Program-made: the position numbers and the translations under genes
Notes under the pieces: model-generated
The model's input: only the letters and a program-made list of their open reading frames with translations
Told to the model about the DNA's origin: nothing
The model's database searches: none
Assembly: GCA_013396655.1 (NCBI GenBank)
Contig: WBMV01000085.1
Location: 1 to 64,000, forward strand
DNA: 64,000 nt
Direction: 5' to 3'
DNA from: Campylorhamphus procurvoides
Lineage: Eukaryota; Chordata; Aves; Passeriformes; Dendrocolaptidae
In this document: positions 23,791 through 38,300 of the stretch, in pieces
How positions within the stretch are numbered: the stretch's first letter is position 1
Layout of the letters: every line of letters starts with the position of its first letter

Positions 23791-26700
23791 GGTTTTCACT
23801 GACAGCAGGTTTCCTCCAGCTGCAACTGCTTCAAAGATTATTGATTGATCCATGTTTATCATTTATTTATGCTAAAGCATCTGATGCGTGTCTGTAAAAT
23901 CTGTTGTTTCTAAAATCAAGATACTTGACTCGTTTGCAATTCACATTTATAATGACCAGTTTTTACAGCTGTGAAACAGAGGTTTGCTTTAGCTGGTGCT
24001 GTGTCCACAAAGTGTACTTTTTGTGCCTTCAGATGAAATCCAGGAGCACAAGTCATTTGATGATGCATTTTGGTATTTTTGATAAAAAAACTTTCACTGT
24101 GTGCATCCTTTAGATTTCCTACACAGGAAGAAGAGGGAATATATGGTGTTCAAGCATAAATGTGAATCATTTCAGTTCTGCCAGAACAAGTCAAAAGCTA
24201 ATCTTTCTAGGCAAACTTGTACCCTGTTATATACTTTTAAAATGAGACTTTATCTCTGTATTCATTTTGCTGAAAAAAATGAAGAATTTTGGAGTCTTGC
24301 ACAAGGTGTAAACTGCAAAGTAAAGATGGGCAGTAAGTTACCAACAGTACCAGTTACCAGAAGATGGTTATTAGGTGTCAAAAAAGTGGGAATTTAAAAA
24401 AAAAAGTACATTGTTTTTGAGTAGCCAGAAGTGAAATAGCCTTTTGCACTTAGAAGTCTGGTGTGTAATAGATGCAGTTTAATAGAACAGTGCTTTATAG
24501 ATTGGTTAGCCCAGGAACATTTTTAAGCAGGTGATACATTCTGCTTAAATGGGGAAAGAAGCCATAGACAAAGATGTTTTGTCAGATTTTCCTGAAGGCT
24601 ACCAGTGAATTCCTTATTAAATTTATACTTTTCTGATGTAAGGCACATTGGACTATTTTTCCCTGATAGTGGGTAAGATCATCCTTCTCTTCAGATAGTT
24701 CCAACTAAACCCAGGCACCAAGGACTCCTATTGCTCAGAGTTAAGAGAAATGCACCAGTGTAATCATACTAGGTACATGCTCAAACTGTTTATGAAAATT
24801 TGTTATTAACTCTCACAGACAGAAAGGCCACATTAGCCCAGCTTACAGAGAGGGAAATTGAGTGAGAGCAGTTAATAAATTTGTTGCAGAATTAATTCAG
24901 TAGTCTGTCTCTCCAGTTTCAAGATTCTAATGAACCTGGCTCTAGTTTGTACCTGTCTTTGCTGTAGCTGTATTACATGTGTGGTTGGATCACACTGCTT
25001 GGGTTTATCATTGTGAAATACTTGTGTGACATGGCAGGTCTCTGGGAGCTGCTCATTCCAAGGTGAACAGTGTGCCAGGCTGCACGGCAGCGTCAGGGCT
25101 CGCAGGCAGGAGCAGGTACAATATCTGCCTGCAAGGCAGTCTGTGCAGTTGTTTGCAAAGCAGTTCTGCCTCTTGGTCTTGGAAAGAAGACGGCTTTTTA
25201 TTTATTTATCTGTTTGTATGCAAACAGAGGCATGGGATCTGAGTCTTCCTTGGTGTTAAGTTACATTTCTGGAGGGCTTTTGATTTGTCCCAGAATGCGT
25301 TGTTATACATACCGAGGGTGAGGTTTCTATGTAGCAAAGTTTATATTTAAAAAGCCACTCTTCCTTCAGTATTAAGCATCACTAGCTGACAAGTCTGCTG
25401 AATAACTAGGGTTTTGTAACTTACAATATTTCCTCCAGATGCAACAAGAATTTACTTATGGAATTGATTGAAACTATTAGAGATTTTCTTTCTTTTTTTT
25501 ATGAGATTTATCCTTTCAGATGAATTACTTAATTTCAGAAGAAATAAATATTATCTAAATTTCATAACCTTCATTCCCATTAAAAGTCATAGAAACAGCC
25601 CCTACATTTGCACCTTACCTGCAGTTCATCAATTTTGTTTATGTATGAGCTTCTTGCAAGACCAGGACACTATTCCACTTTAGCTAAAACCACTGTAAAT
25701 TCACTCTACTCTTTAACAATAATTCCTTGAGTAAAATATGGCAGACAATTCTTAAGATTAAAAAAGAACCAAGCATTTGTTTCTGAGTCCAGGAAAGTAA
25801 TTTTAAAAGTTAAAAATGGCCACCAAGGTTCCAAAAAGTCAATTCTAAAATAAGTGTATGTAAGCCTGAAAATCCATGTTTATCATGTGTTTGCATGTTT
25901 TGCATTTTGTTTCTTATTTACCAAAATGCCCATCTCTTTCCTCCCCTTCTTTTTACTATCTTACTTCCCTCTTTTGTATCCTCACCTACTGAAGTAGCTG
26001 TTATTCATACAAATTATGAAAATGAAAGTATACATAAGATTGGTGCCTGGATAGGACCAATATATCATTAAAGGTCTTTGGGGTAACGTATGGCCTTGGT
26101 TCAACAAAATCACTTCTTCAGTCATTGCACTGCTGCTCAGAAAAGCAGTAAATAATAAGTAACAAGATCTGCATACAAATGTGTAGTTGCTGAGGGGTTT
26201 TTTGTTGTTGCTTTTTGGCGTTTTTGGTGTGGTTTTTTTTTTTTGCAGAATCAGAAACTGGACAAGAAGTTACCATTATTTAAAAAAAAAAATGCTATGT
26301 TCAAATCCATTTATAATACACTTACTTGCCAGCATATATTTCTTAGGGCTCTTTCTACCTTAGCATGTCTAAACTGATCTTGCTACCACTTCCTGAGCTG
26401 ACTAGATGTTTCTCTGACACTGACACATAAAGTTATTTCCTGTGCTGTTTAGGTGGAAATGGGAGACAGCAAAAAGTAAAGGTAAGAGGCCGAGACTATA
26501 ATTTAAAAGCTGTTCTAGCAAAAATAGTGTGTTCATTGTATGCAGGCAGTTGATCGAAAAGAGTGGCTTATTAATCTTACTCAATTTTGTTAATCTTGGC
26601 TTCCAGTAACACTTTTGTTGGTTTGCCTCATACTACAGTGCTGCAAAAGCTGGTGTCGGGCACATCCCTGTGTGCAGATGCACAGACCTTGTACAGACAG

Positions 26701-29700
26701 TCAACTGAACTTCCATCTGTCATTTTCCTGCGGCTCAACAGGTGTCAGTGAGTTTGCGCACTGTAGAGGAGATAGTGATGACTCACGGGAACCCACATGG
26801 CAAGAAGAGACTTTTCAGTCATCATTAGCTCAGCCTTTGCATAGAGATGAAGTGCAGATGCGCAGGTGTGCTAAAGGCACCACGAGATGTGATGTCCTCA
26901 GCACCTCTGTGGCCGAAATCATGGCTTAAGGGTAGCAAAAATACATCTCCCTTACCAAATATAGGAAACTGTTTTCATCAGCCCTTTCTAGCAGACAGCT
27001 TGTCTCTGCTGAATGTTGACAACGTATTACATAAATTTCCCTGCAACAGCTTGTTTCAGAAACTTTCCCCAGTAATGTAGATTAAGTTAGAATTTTGTTT
27101 TGACTGCTGTAATGCATATTCATTAGATAAAAGCCCAGACAATTACTGTGATAGTTTCACTAGCAGGTGGAGCATGTTTTAGGATTTGTTGGGCATGGGA
27201 TTTGCTGGAATAATCTCAGACAAATTTGGGCCATTATTTTTGTGCTGAAAATAATTTTGTATGGAAAGTGAGAATGTAAGCAGATTTTAAGGATTTTGTT
27301 ATGTTTTTACATTCATTTTCTTTTACAATTTTAAATCTAAAGTTCATACTTTGAACAAATGCAGGTCTTGCATGGCAAGCAATAAACCATGTAAATAAAT
27401 GCTCCTTTAGTAATATAGCTTAAAATTGCATAAATTGTAAGCAGCGGTATTTCTAATGGGATATCACTTTATTGCGCTAATTTCCCAAAGCTAGAAAAGA
27501 ATCAGAAAAAATATTTTCTATCTTCACTTGTATGATGTTCACTTTCATCCATTAAAGTTATAGATTAATTTTTGTTGAGTACGTAATATTACAGCAACTA
27601 TGCATGCAGCAGCCTTGTAGAGAACTTACAAACAAAAGTGCAATTTCCTTTTTTCTCTCCACTAGAAAAAAGAGAAGGACTGAGAGCAGAAACAAAATGA
27701 ATGAATAGGAGCCTGATCCTACCCTGTTAGATGGGAATCTTTCTTTTTCAGGAGCACCAGGCCCTACGGCTTACAGGACCGTCATCCCAGGGTTCATTTT
27801 CACATTGTCTTCAGTGCAGACTGATCTTGGTGATGATTTTTATAGGGGTTGGGGTCATGCTAACTGGCATTATCCATAGTGGATCACTGCCAAATTAGTT
27901 TCAAAAAGTAAACAAGGATGTTAAAATTGCATACTCAGGAAAGCACTGAATCCCTACAGCACAGCATCAGAATTTAACATTAAAGGATGTTTAAAAATAC
28001 ACTTGCCTAGCATAGAAGTTATCAGTCTAGACTCCCCATCTGTTGAATGCCTTAAAAGTAAGTATCAGTAGCACTTCATTATCTGACTTAAACAGAAATC
28101 ATAGTGTAAAAATGCTAATAATTTCTCTATGCTATTTTGTTACAAATGGAACTTCAAAGCTACAAATGCATTTTATATTCTATTTCTATTTATATACTTA
28201 AACACAGACTCTCTAGTACTAGGCATATTAATGCACCAGTATGTGCTCCAGCAACCTGTATATATAACCTGTACATGCATATTTATATAAAGGGCTGAAC
28301 TCAATGGAAGTTTTGTCCTAGGCTTCATAAGGAGCCTGGATCAAACCCTGTATTTTTTTTTAAATAAGCATTGGAACACATTTCCAGGAATTTATTGAGT
28401 TCATAACATTGTCTTTTTGTTGTTTTGTTGATTTTTAATTCTTTAGCACAAGATTTTTATGAGCTGCATCATTTTACCAGCTTGCGTAGAGATGTTTCTC
28501 TGTTGATGGAGCTGCTTCACCATCCTCCTTCGTCTTTCTTGTTTTCTGTGTGTTTTAATCATGCTCTCTAATCCCCTATGCTATTATAACTGATTAATTA
28601 GCAAACCTCCACATTCAAGCTCTGAATTTTTCTCTTAGGCTCAGACCATTTATAATCTCAGCTGAAAAGACAAGATTGAACATCTGCCTTGTATTTAATC
28701 TTTTTGCATCTTGTACCCATCATGATTATTGTTTGCTCTTTATTATAACTGGGGGTTTTAAGGGTGAAATGCTACATTCTGCATTATCTGGGCTCTTAGG
28801 CTGAAAATAAATCCATACATATGGGAAATAGTGAAAGTCAAGACGTTCACAACTCATGTTCTTTTGTAGAATTTGGGACATCAGATTTTCATCTTTTTCA
28901 AGAATCAAAGAACCCGTGGGTGGAAAAAGATCACGATAGATGAATTGTTTCTTTTGCAGAGCTTTCATCAGTTTATGTTTTCAAAATTTACTTTGCAAAG
29001 ATGTGGGATAGAAATATACATATATTTGTATTACTTACAAAAAGTAAACAAATCCAACATTTTCATCCAGTAGTCAGATGTCAAAATCTGTCATTTTCCA
29101 GAAAATCGCATTAAGGGATCTGCAGCTGTACCAGCTACTGGTGACAATGAAAGGACCACCCTTCTCCAGAAAGTTCAGATCTGAGCTTCCCTCAGCTCCT
29201 TGTCAGGAATCTGCGTGAAGCCTGTTTGCTCATAGCTTTTGCACGGAGCGTTTTCCCCCACTGCACTTGCCGCGCATGTTATTTGATGTACCTGGGGTTA
29301 AGATTTTGAGGGATTGAAGGGAGATCAAGTGCCCATTTGTTATTATCTATTTCCAGCTAGAAACCTTGGGATGGTAAGCCTTCTCTCCCCTCTCACTGAC
29401 TCCCAGCATGAAGAGGTAGTGGAAGAGAATTTTTCCAACACATTGTACATTTATCAGCACAAGGAAAAGAATGACAAATAAAATTATTTCTTTGCTTATC
29501 CCTTGTACTGTCCTTTCACCATCTCAAACACCAGGTAACATCACAGAGAGGATTTTTTTTTTCTCCAAAAGGAACTATCTGTCTCTTAAATGTCATGTAG
29601 AAATTGCTTGTTTCTCCTTTCTACTGCAGCTGATACCCACATGGCATGTCTGTCCAAAGCACCGTGTTGTCTTTGGCCTGAACTGGGCCTTGGGGTGTAT

Positions 29701-32700
29701 TCAGGCTCTCTCCTACGTAATTTCTCAGATCAGGTGGGGTCTCTTGCAAATACACATTTCTGTTATTCGTGTAGCCTGTCAAAATCTGTGACAGCTCCAA
29801 ACATTTTACAATAGGGTGACTGCAGGTTTTAGAATGATACTGTAATTTAATATAGTTAAACATATTTTCATTATGGAAATAAGAGGATAGGAAACAGCTA
29901 ATGTCAGTTACTTTTTTAACTGATTTTTTTATTTCTTTCAGAACTTTGTGTGGTCTTTGTACGTATTAGCTTAAAAAGTAATTTCAAACATGAACAAGAA
30001 ATAGCATATGCAGAAAACTTAATTTTGGCTAGAATTAGCAATGTGAAGCACCTTTTTGGGGCTCTGACTCCAGTCTGCCACTTTCCGACTGAGCGCAGAA
30101 CAAGTGTGGCTGAGTCCAGTGGAGCCCATGAAGCACGTTGAAATAGTTTCCAGCACTCATTTCTTCCCCCAGGACGAACTAATTTAAATATTCCAGGAGA
30201 CTTTTCAGGAGAAATGGCATCTTCCTCTTCTGACTTTATTCTGCTTGGTTTTTAAGAGATCTCCTCTCTCTCAGGTGTTTATTCTCTTACAGCTTTGTAT
30301 TGCCCAGATTGATTACTCTCTTCTCAGTTTCCGGCTATTCCCCTTAGCTGCTGTCTTTGGACTTGGTTAGGCTGAATTTCAGGACAAGTGCTTCTAAAGA
30401 AGATGCAATGTTTCAGGAGTTGGTAGGGCTTAGGAGAAATGCAAGACACCACTCACGACAATTTGTCCACTAGAGGGAGAGCTGATGTGATACTCACACC
30501 CGAGACACCTATGTAACCCTCAGCACAGGCTTTCCATGGGGCATGGCCAGGAAAGTTTCTCTGGTGAAGTCTATGAATTCTCTGTGTGTCTGTTCAGGTG
30601 CAAGTCAAGGCGCTCAGCTTGGCGTGTGCTAGAGAGCTGCTGAAATGTTGGGATCAGGATGGTCCAAACAACATCCAGTTCTGCTGGGTGTGCTTACACA
30701 AACCTGTGAGAGATACAGTTCTAGGAAGTCACACAGCCGTGTTTCCTCTGAGTCTTCTGGTGGAATGGTGGGAGCACGGTGGCCTGTAGGTCACCCCAGC
30801 CCTATCAGCAAGGAAGACCCTGGGGTTTGGGGGAAGGTTCACATGCTTGCAGAATGGATTTCCTCTAAATGAAGCTCTATTCTAAAACTGGCAATACTGA
30901 AAGTTAAAATTAGCTTCTCCTTTATTACTAGAATGTATTTTTAGGCTCTAATTCATGTCTCATTGAACGCAGTCCTCCCACTCCCACGTTGGGAGTACTG
31001 AACTAGAGTCTGAGGGCTGTGCGTTACATTTTCCAGAAATAGGTGCAACCCAAAATTTTGAATCTTTACATTCTTTGCCTTTTAAAAAATGCACTCACTG
31101 GTTTTAGGTCTGTATATGGGTTTTAAAACAGTGAAAAACTAAAGTAGAAGCTGCTATCCTTTGTTCTTTTTGTCACTCCGTCCTATTTTTATTTTCGTTG
31201 CTTGAAGGGAAATTTGTCTTAGTTTGCATTTAGATGCTTCAAACTACAAGAATATAGGCCCAATTCCTATTAAAATACTTTAGAGGTCTCCTATTTTCTG
31301 CAGTCTCTCTTTGGGTGCTCCAGAGCCCCAGATGTGGTCACCTCTAAGCCCAGCTGCCTTTAGCAGCCGGTGTGAGCCCTGGTCCAGCAGTACACCGACA
31401 CAGCCTTCCCAGACCATCTGCAGCTGGTGTCACGGAGGTAAACTCTGCCAAAAATGCTCTTGTGGGAGCCCTAATGTGCAACAGGGGCAGGATTTGGCTT
31501 TCAGAGGAGGTTCCAGTTGGTGCCGTCAGGTGGCAGTGAGGGGATTTTGGAGATGGAGTTTGACCTCGCCCCAGCCTGGGTGGTAGAGATGGCTGAGCAA
31601 GCTGGTAAGCCATGGGACCTGTGGCTGCCATGGCTGGGGTCTGTGATGCCAGGACCTCTGTCCTGCTGCATGACTCCCCTGCCAGCATCTCTGAGAACGT
31701 GGTCCTGGATAGCTGGGTCAGCACCAGTGGCTGTGAACAAGGAGTTTAGTGGAACCCAGCTCATTAAAAGCCCTGCCCATGCCATTTAGCAAGCTGTCCA
31801 GTTAGATGATGAAGTCTGGTGAGGACAGGAATTTCTTTCCTGTAGAAACTCAGCCCTTTTTCCCCATAGGGCTGTGTCAAGGGGAGGCTGTGCCTACCTG
31901 CTAGTGTCCTGCCCTGCCCTTCCTGGCTGCAATGTGTTCTTTGCTTTCAGGTGTTGCTGACCTCCACTGAGTGTTTCTGGCCTTCATGCTGTGCTGGCAG
32001 ACAGAGTGGGTGACCTTGTAGCCTGGATGCCCAGGAGCTGCCCTTAGGTATGGATGCCTCCCATCTGGAGGGATGCCTGAGCCCAGGTATTTCAGGAATG
32101 GGCCCTCAAGGCCACATCAGAACAGCCACAGGCTCCCGATGGAGAGTGTTCAGACCTTGAACACTGTCCGGGACCATGTGCTCTTACCTGGGGGATCCAT
32201 TCCCAGGAGCAGAGAAACAGGATTTTGTCAACACACAGTGTGTCAGCAGGGTTGTCCCAGCACCTCTGCACTGGGAAGGCAAGCCAAGTCAAGAAGACTG
32301 TTTACTGCTACTCCACGAAAAAAAATATAAAAGGTATAAAATATATATTTTTTGCCATAGAAGAGGGATGGAATTATACATCAAATAAAATCTAAAGTCA
32401 TTAATTTAATTTAAAAAATTAAGAAAGTCTCTTACTCTGCCAGCATACTCTGCAGGCTAGTATGATCAACCCAATAACCAGTCTTGAGAAAGAAAGAAAA
32501 AAAAGGTATATAGAATTTGTGAAAGATCTGTTTCATACCATTGCATAAATAAGGTAAAAATAAGTGAGTCATTTAGAGGATGAAAATCAGATCTTTTCTT
32601 TGTTTTAATCTATTATTATGTGAGCTCACAATAGGTAGGATTAGAAAATGATCACTGAGAAATATTGTTGGTGTGCTGAATATTTCAAGTCACTGAGGAC

Positions 32701-32899
32701 TCTCTTCATTTAAAATAAAACCATCAGCAAAAGGCTGTATCAATATGGAATGGAGAGGAATCAGATATTTCTGCTACTGCAAAAAATTAATAACATAAGT
32801 CATTAGCATTAGTGCAACTTGATTCTCTTTCTAATTTACAGGCACATATCTAGATTAACCATAAAATATTCCTGGGTTTAGGACGCACTGTCCTCCATT
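23791..32899. other. Unique non-coding sequence, with a GC-richer block near 31.3-32.3 kb
   Basis: Mostly AT-rich unique DNA without a recognisable gene or interspersed repeat. Between about 31300 and 32300 the GC content rises and overlapping open frames of 66-126 codons appear on both strands (for example 31344-31724 minus and 31311-31586 plus). None shows a domain, and opposite-strand overlap of this kind is expected where stop codons are scarce. That block could be an old diverged repeat or contain exons of an unknown transcript; I cannot support either. Confidence 0.5.
26193..26244 (+). repeat. T-rich tract broken by G runs
   Basis: GGGGTTTTTT, TTGTTGTTG, TTTTTGG and a final 12-base T run form a low-complexity T/G tract on the plus strand. 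Confidence 0.8.
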
Positions 32900-33160
32900 G
32901 AATGCTTAGCCTGGAAAGGTTATTAACATTGAATGGGGACTGTTCTCTCAGGAGAGCTGCTGATAAAATGACCAGGGAAAGAAATAGCACAACTTCTCAA
33001 ATTAGCATAATTAGTAATTATCTCTTAATAGCCCCACTTGGCTTTGGAGATTTGGCACTTGAAATTCCGCTTAAAGTTCAGTGAGGAAAAACAAATTTCA
33101 CGCTGAAATGTCTCAATAACACAGCTGAGCTGCTGAGGTAATCGTCTGGTTTAGGTAAAG
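32900..33160. promoter_or_regulatory. Candidate conserved enhancer, homeodomain-site cluster
   Basis: High-complexity non-coding block with a dense series of ATTA/TAAT cores at 33001-33029 (ATTAGCATAATTAGTAATTA is the left part), flanked by GC-balanced sequence including GCTGAGCTGCTGAGG at about 33125-33139. Clusters of this type are typical of developmental enhancers. Conservation across birds or vertebrates is the decisive test and cannot be run here. Confidence 0.3.
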
Positions 33161-33948
33161 GAAAGGAGATGAACATATGGATAGGGAAGATCTTTCCTGT
33201 AAGCACTGTGTTTGTGTATGCATATGTAAAGTACTCAGGCTTAATGGTACAATTGCCACTTTCTCTGGGGGCGAGGGGAGGGCAGGAGGAGAGTGGGACT
33301 TTTCTCTCTTCTTTAGTAGAGAGAAACAGATGAAGATAACAAACTAAAATGAGGAAATCCGATTCATTTTATACTAGAATAGTGTAATTTCTTTTGCAAT
33401 TCTAGCTCAAATAAAAAACCCAGAGACAGACAAGCCAAGCAGTGGATAGAAACAGCAGCTTTTATCGTAGCCAGTGGCAGAACTAAAACCGAAATGGGGA
33501 TGGTTCTCCAACATTTAACTCAAGGCAAAATCAGATGAATAAGCACAGGGAGCCTGGTAACCCTAATTTTTTTTCTTTTTGTGTCAGTGAAACAGATGGC
33601 TCTCTTAAGATGCTTTTGGCTGGGAAAGAACAAAAGCAGAAGAGAAATATTTACCATTTTTACACACCTAAAGCCTATTCCTCTTCATCCTCAGGCAGAA
33701 AGCAATTTATCCATCCATCCTGATGGAAACAAGCCTTTGTTATTAAGAAGGCATGTTTTGATTTACGTGTTGCACAGCTGGTTGGAAACTTTCCACTGGG
33801 AAACACATATACAATTGATAAGTCTCCTCAAACTAGTTTGAAATAGAAAAAGTCGTTGTTTCTGTCTGTCCTCCTTGGTAGGCATGGCAATTCATGTTGG
33901 GTGCCAACACTTCAGCAATGGATTTATTGTGGTGATGGTTTGGGGAGC

Positions 33949-34032
33949 TTTGTTTTTGTGTTTTTGTGTTTTTTGTGGGTTTGGGTTTGTTTCTTTGGAA
34001 GGGAAGTGTGTATGTATGTATATATATATATG
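33949..34032 (+). repeat. T/G-rich tract followed by TGTA/TA microsatellite
   Basis: TTTTTGTG units give way to GTGGGTTTGGGTTTG, then after a short purine patch to TATGTATGTATATATATATA at about 34011-34031. It is simple sequence only; several Phe/Val/Cys-rich open frames crossing it are artefacts. Confidence 0.9.
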
Positions 34033-37000
34033 CCAGATTGCCATATCCCAAAGGTGTAGGGATGTGAAGGGTTGCAATGCTTCATGCCACCCATGGCCCC
34101 TCCTGGGGTAGGATCAGGTGCCCTGTAGAAGAGGCATCTTTTGTTCTGCTTGCATAGTGAGGGAACCATTTGCTGCAGGGAAATAACTCTTTTGGTGCTG
34201 TGTCAACACATAAAATAGGGAAGATGAAGATAAACTAGTCAGAGGAGGTTGACAGCTGTTATAAAACTGATAGGCTGACACACTCATGGCCAGAGGAGGA
34301 AAAGGTTTGGCTTAGAAACTCTAATTAAGGCTGGCCAAGGTCCATTAGCTCATCTTCACTAGTAGCTTTGCAACCTCACACCCTGTGTATCACCCTTTTT
34401 ATACAGGTTCTAGGTGAGAAATGTGATTAAGCAAGCTGCTATCCTGTGTTTCCAAGGCCCAGCCTCTGAAAGCAATTCAAATGCCTATATCAACCAAAAA
34501 AATCCATTTCAAAATTCAGAAAGAGCATGAAAGCAAAGAGGGAGAAGGGAGAAAAGAAATGGAAGCAGATCAAAAGAGATGAAATGACATTTGAAAAGTA
34601 TGGAAATGAGGAAAATACTGAGACTGAATTAATTGCAAAAAATCCTAAAAGACGCAGAAGTCCGGCAGGTCTGATGTAAATATTTGCAGGCTGCCAGAAA
34701 CCAGGAAGATGGTCCAGTACCATGATGAAATTAGCACATTTTTTCCTGTTGCCCCCAAACAATCCTACTCCCAAGTGAGCACTTGACAAATAAATTAAGC
34801 TCAAGCATTAACAGTGGAGAGGGTGCAGAGGAGTATTCTGATGGACACCTGAGATACCTCCTGATAGACTGTACGTGGGCAGCTGCTGAGAAGAAAATGG
34901 TACAAAAGAAAAATACCCACTCCCTGACAAGCCTCTTTGTTGAGTGATTGATATGTTTCTGCTTTCCTCCTTCCCTATCATATTGGGAATGTGAGCTGCT
35001 GATTCAAGGCCAGAACTATTAAAAAGTAATCATCTCTGAACACTAGCTTGACTTTTTCTTTCCCCCAAAGCATGTAGCTGGATGAGTGTTGTTTTTTCTT
35101 GGTACCCCTGACTAGTTTTTTTGTGGCAGATTTTTCAGAAAAAGATTTTATTTTTCCTCTTAAATTCCATCTTGAGAAATGTAGGAAAACCAGCTGGGTA
35201 GTTTCACATGTGTCTTGTTTGCTTGCAAAGTTCATTAGAAAGACAGTTTTGTTAGATTCAAGAACCTTGAGTTTGATTTTTGGCTCTGCTGCTGTTTTTG
35301 TGACTGTAGCAATCCACTTGCTTACCACCTGCATTGGATCTGCAAGGACAGACAGATTAACTATCATCTCTGTTATTTTCAATCTCTTGGTGCTGTGAGC
35401 CCTTCAGTGGCCATCAAATTGTACCTGGAATGATGTGATCCTGATCTGATTTGGGATCTCCCAGTTGATGTAAAAATAATAGCAATGTTACGATGGTGTC
35501 AAGTTTTACTTGTAGCATTGAGGAAGCTGAGCGTGGAACCTGTGGGTGAACTTCCAAAGGCTACTTCTGTGACATTGCATCTTGCCAGACAGCAATTAAT
35601 TATTTGGTCTAATTCTGTGATTCTTGGCAAACCTTAGTGAGGTGTAAAAGGCATTTATGGTCAGCTAAAATCAAAGCTAGAGAGCAATGCTTAGCATTTC
35701 AGTTAGGATTGGACCTTTAAAATTGGACAGGGCAAAGAAGATGAGAAACATGCAAAAATTACCTGAGCAGAAAAATGCCTGAGGATAATTCATTCTCTTA
35801 AAAAATGCCATTGGGTCATACTGACTTCATAGGTAGCATTTAATCCTGTCAAACTGCTACATTGTTCCATTTTTTCTTTCTCTTTCCAATTTTTGGAACC
35901 ATCAATTTTGACTATTTCTAGAATTGCTAGTAATTCAGAACAGAGGCTGAATAAGAATACATGTTGTGTATTTTATTTGTTTTGCTTTCAAACAGAGTTA
36001 AGCATAACCTGTATACATAGATCATAATAAGGAAATACCAGTAATTTTAAGTGGAAAAGTAAATTGGACAACCTATCAGACCTATAAGGCCTATTCTCCT
36101 TCATTTAATAAAAGTAGGTCAGCGAAGGTTTTATGCTCTTCACATTAGTGTCATTCATTTTAGCTTTACTAATAAAAGTTAATGGCTGGTTGAGCATTAC
36201 TGAAAGAGGATATCAAAAAAGAAATTAGAAAAAGATAAATGGGTAAAGAAACATAACAGAAAATAAAGCCCTAATACATTGGAATTTTCCTAATAAAATT
36301 TGTTAAATAAGATCAACACCCTTGTGTGAAACTCCCATTTCTAAATGACTAAAATACAAATGAACTGGAATGCGAAAAAAAATATATCTCATGTACTTGT
36401 TTAGTTCAGATAAACTATTAAACACTCAGGAGATGCTGGCAATGGGCTGTATGCAGTTCTGTCATGATTCCCATTTAACTCTGAAGCACTTATTAGACAG
36501 TTGAGAATGCCATGATCAGGCTCCAGCCTGTGCAGTTCTGCTTTAGCTATGAGGGACTTGCTGGTTTAGTTTCTATTAATTTCGATAGCCAGGTTCCTGC
36601 CTGAAGGTATGATTAGTGGCTCAAGGAATGCTGGGTGGCAATTATAAAATACGGACAGGGGGAATGTTATTCTATCTGTTACTACTTGCAGCAAACCAAA
36701 GGAGTATCTAAACATATATAGATGTGTGTGCCCACATCCCATTGCATTTTTTTTTAAATTTGCCTTGTACAGTTTTTAATAATACTGCAATTTTTCATGT
36801 AGTTAAGAAACTATTAATTTAATATTTCTCATACAGGGCCACAGAAAGCCATGAATAAGAAGAGAAGGAATTGGGATTCCTTTTATTTGCTTTTCAGCTT
36901 TTGGTTAAGACACAGACTATACTTTCATATCTTTGCTGAAAGACTAAAAAGCTTTCAAAACTCTTCAGAAAAGGTGAAAAACTTGTTCAGTTCCGCACAC

Positions 37001-38300
37001 ACAAAAAAAAAAAGCACACAGATTTCCTTCATATCATGAACCTTAAGTCACTGACTGTTTCTCAGCCGCTTCTTAATAATACTTGAAGGAGACTGTTTTA
37101 ATATGTACACCCCAAACCAGTTCATGGTAAAATGCTGCATCTGTCATTACAGCATTTGAGAAATCATTAGTTTCTAGTGCGTTTGTCTTAGACTCTTTCC
37201 AGGTTATTGTGAATAGTCCCAGTCTCAGGTCACAAGCTGTTTGTGTTGTACCTTGTCCCTTCTTATAGTCTGGAATGGCTGCAGGATGTGGGAAACCTTT
37301 CAGTTCCTCATCATTGTCCCTCTTTCATAAACCTACACTAGCCTTAACAGAAAAAAAACAAAACAACATCAGCAGTAACAAAATCCACTAACAAAACAGG
37401 TAAAGGGCATGAGGAGATTTAAGGTATTTTAAATACTTAACCTCTAAAGACTGTTTCAGGCCATGCCTTAATTTCAGTGTGAGACCATACAGAATGACAT
37501 ACCTTAGGCTGTGCTATTTTATTTTTTTTATTAAACTAAGAGAAAAAAATTCCCGTGATTTCACATTTACCAGAGCCAAACAAATTCCCCATTTCATGCT
37601 GAGCTAAGGATATCTCTTCTCTATTCTCGAGCAAAATACTGTGGTAGCAACTGGAAGCCTTATAATTAACAGAAAGTGGGACAAATAAGTTATTTCAGTA
37701 GGTCATACTTTAACAAGTGGAATAGTACAGGGCCTTCTGTGCTTCTCACATGGTACTAAATTCAGTTCAGGTCCTCTAGGCTGTGAGTGATCAGGAAAAC
37801 AATGAGAACACTTTTCTTAGTCTGTTGTTTGCTATGAAACACAAAAAGCCATGGGCAGATATCTAAAAGAATGAGTGCCAAAATTTCCTCCAGGGCAGCT
37901 TTGTTGTAGAATAAGCCCACTCCCTAGGTAGAAGTCATCGGTGACTGACCTAAGACATTGTTCAAGGTAGTATGTGTATGTTATATTATGGGAAGCAGAA
38001 ATGATGTTTCAAAACAAACAAAATCTTGGATGAACAAAAAGGTGGTTAGATCCTTTCATAAAACAGGTGAAAAGGCATTCTCTGGAGGAGTAAGAGTGCA
38101 TTAGACCCTATTAGGGGTATTGTGGGAAATGTTTGAATTTATTTGACAATCAGTGAAGTCAATCATTTTAATTTTACCCCTCACTATGACATTCTGTTTT
38201 AAAAATTCTTTGAATTTAGTTTTGAAAAGAAATCCCAAGTGTTGCTCTTACTTCTGAAGGAATTCTTTTATTTTACACACACATAGATTGTATTTTTCAA

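Noticed and set aside
31344..31724. 126-codon minus-strand frame in the GC-richer block
   Set aside because: It overlaps equally long frames on the opposite strand, which indicates composition rather than coding.
34978..35398. Overlapping 134- and 99-codon frames on opposite strands
   Set aside because: Mutual overlap without domains; at most one could be real and neither has support.
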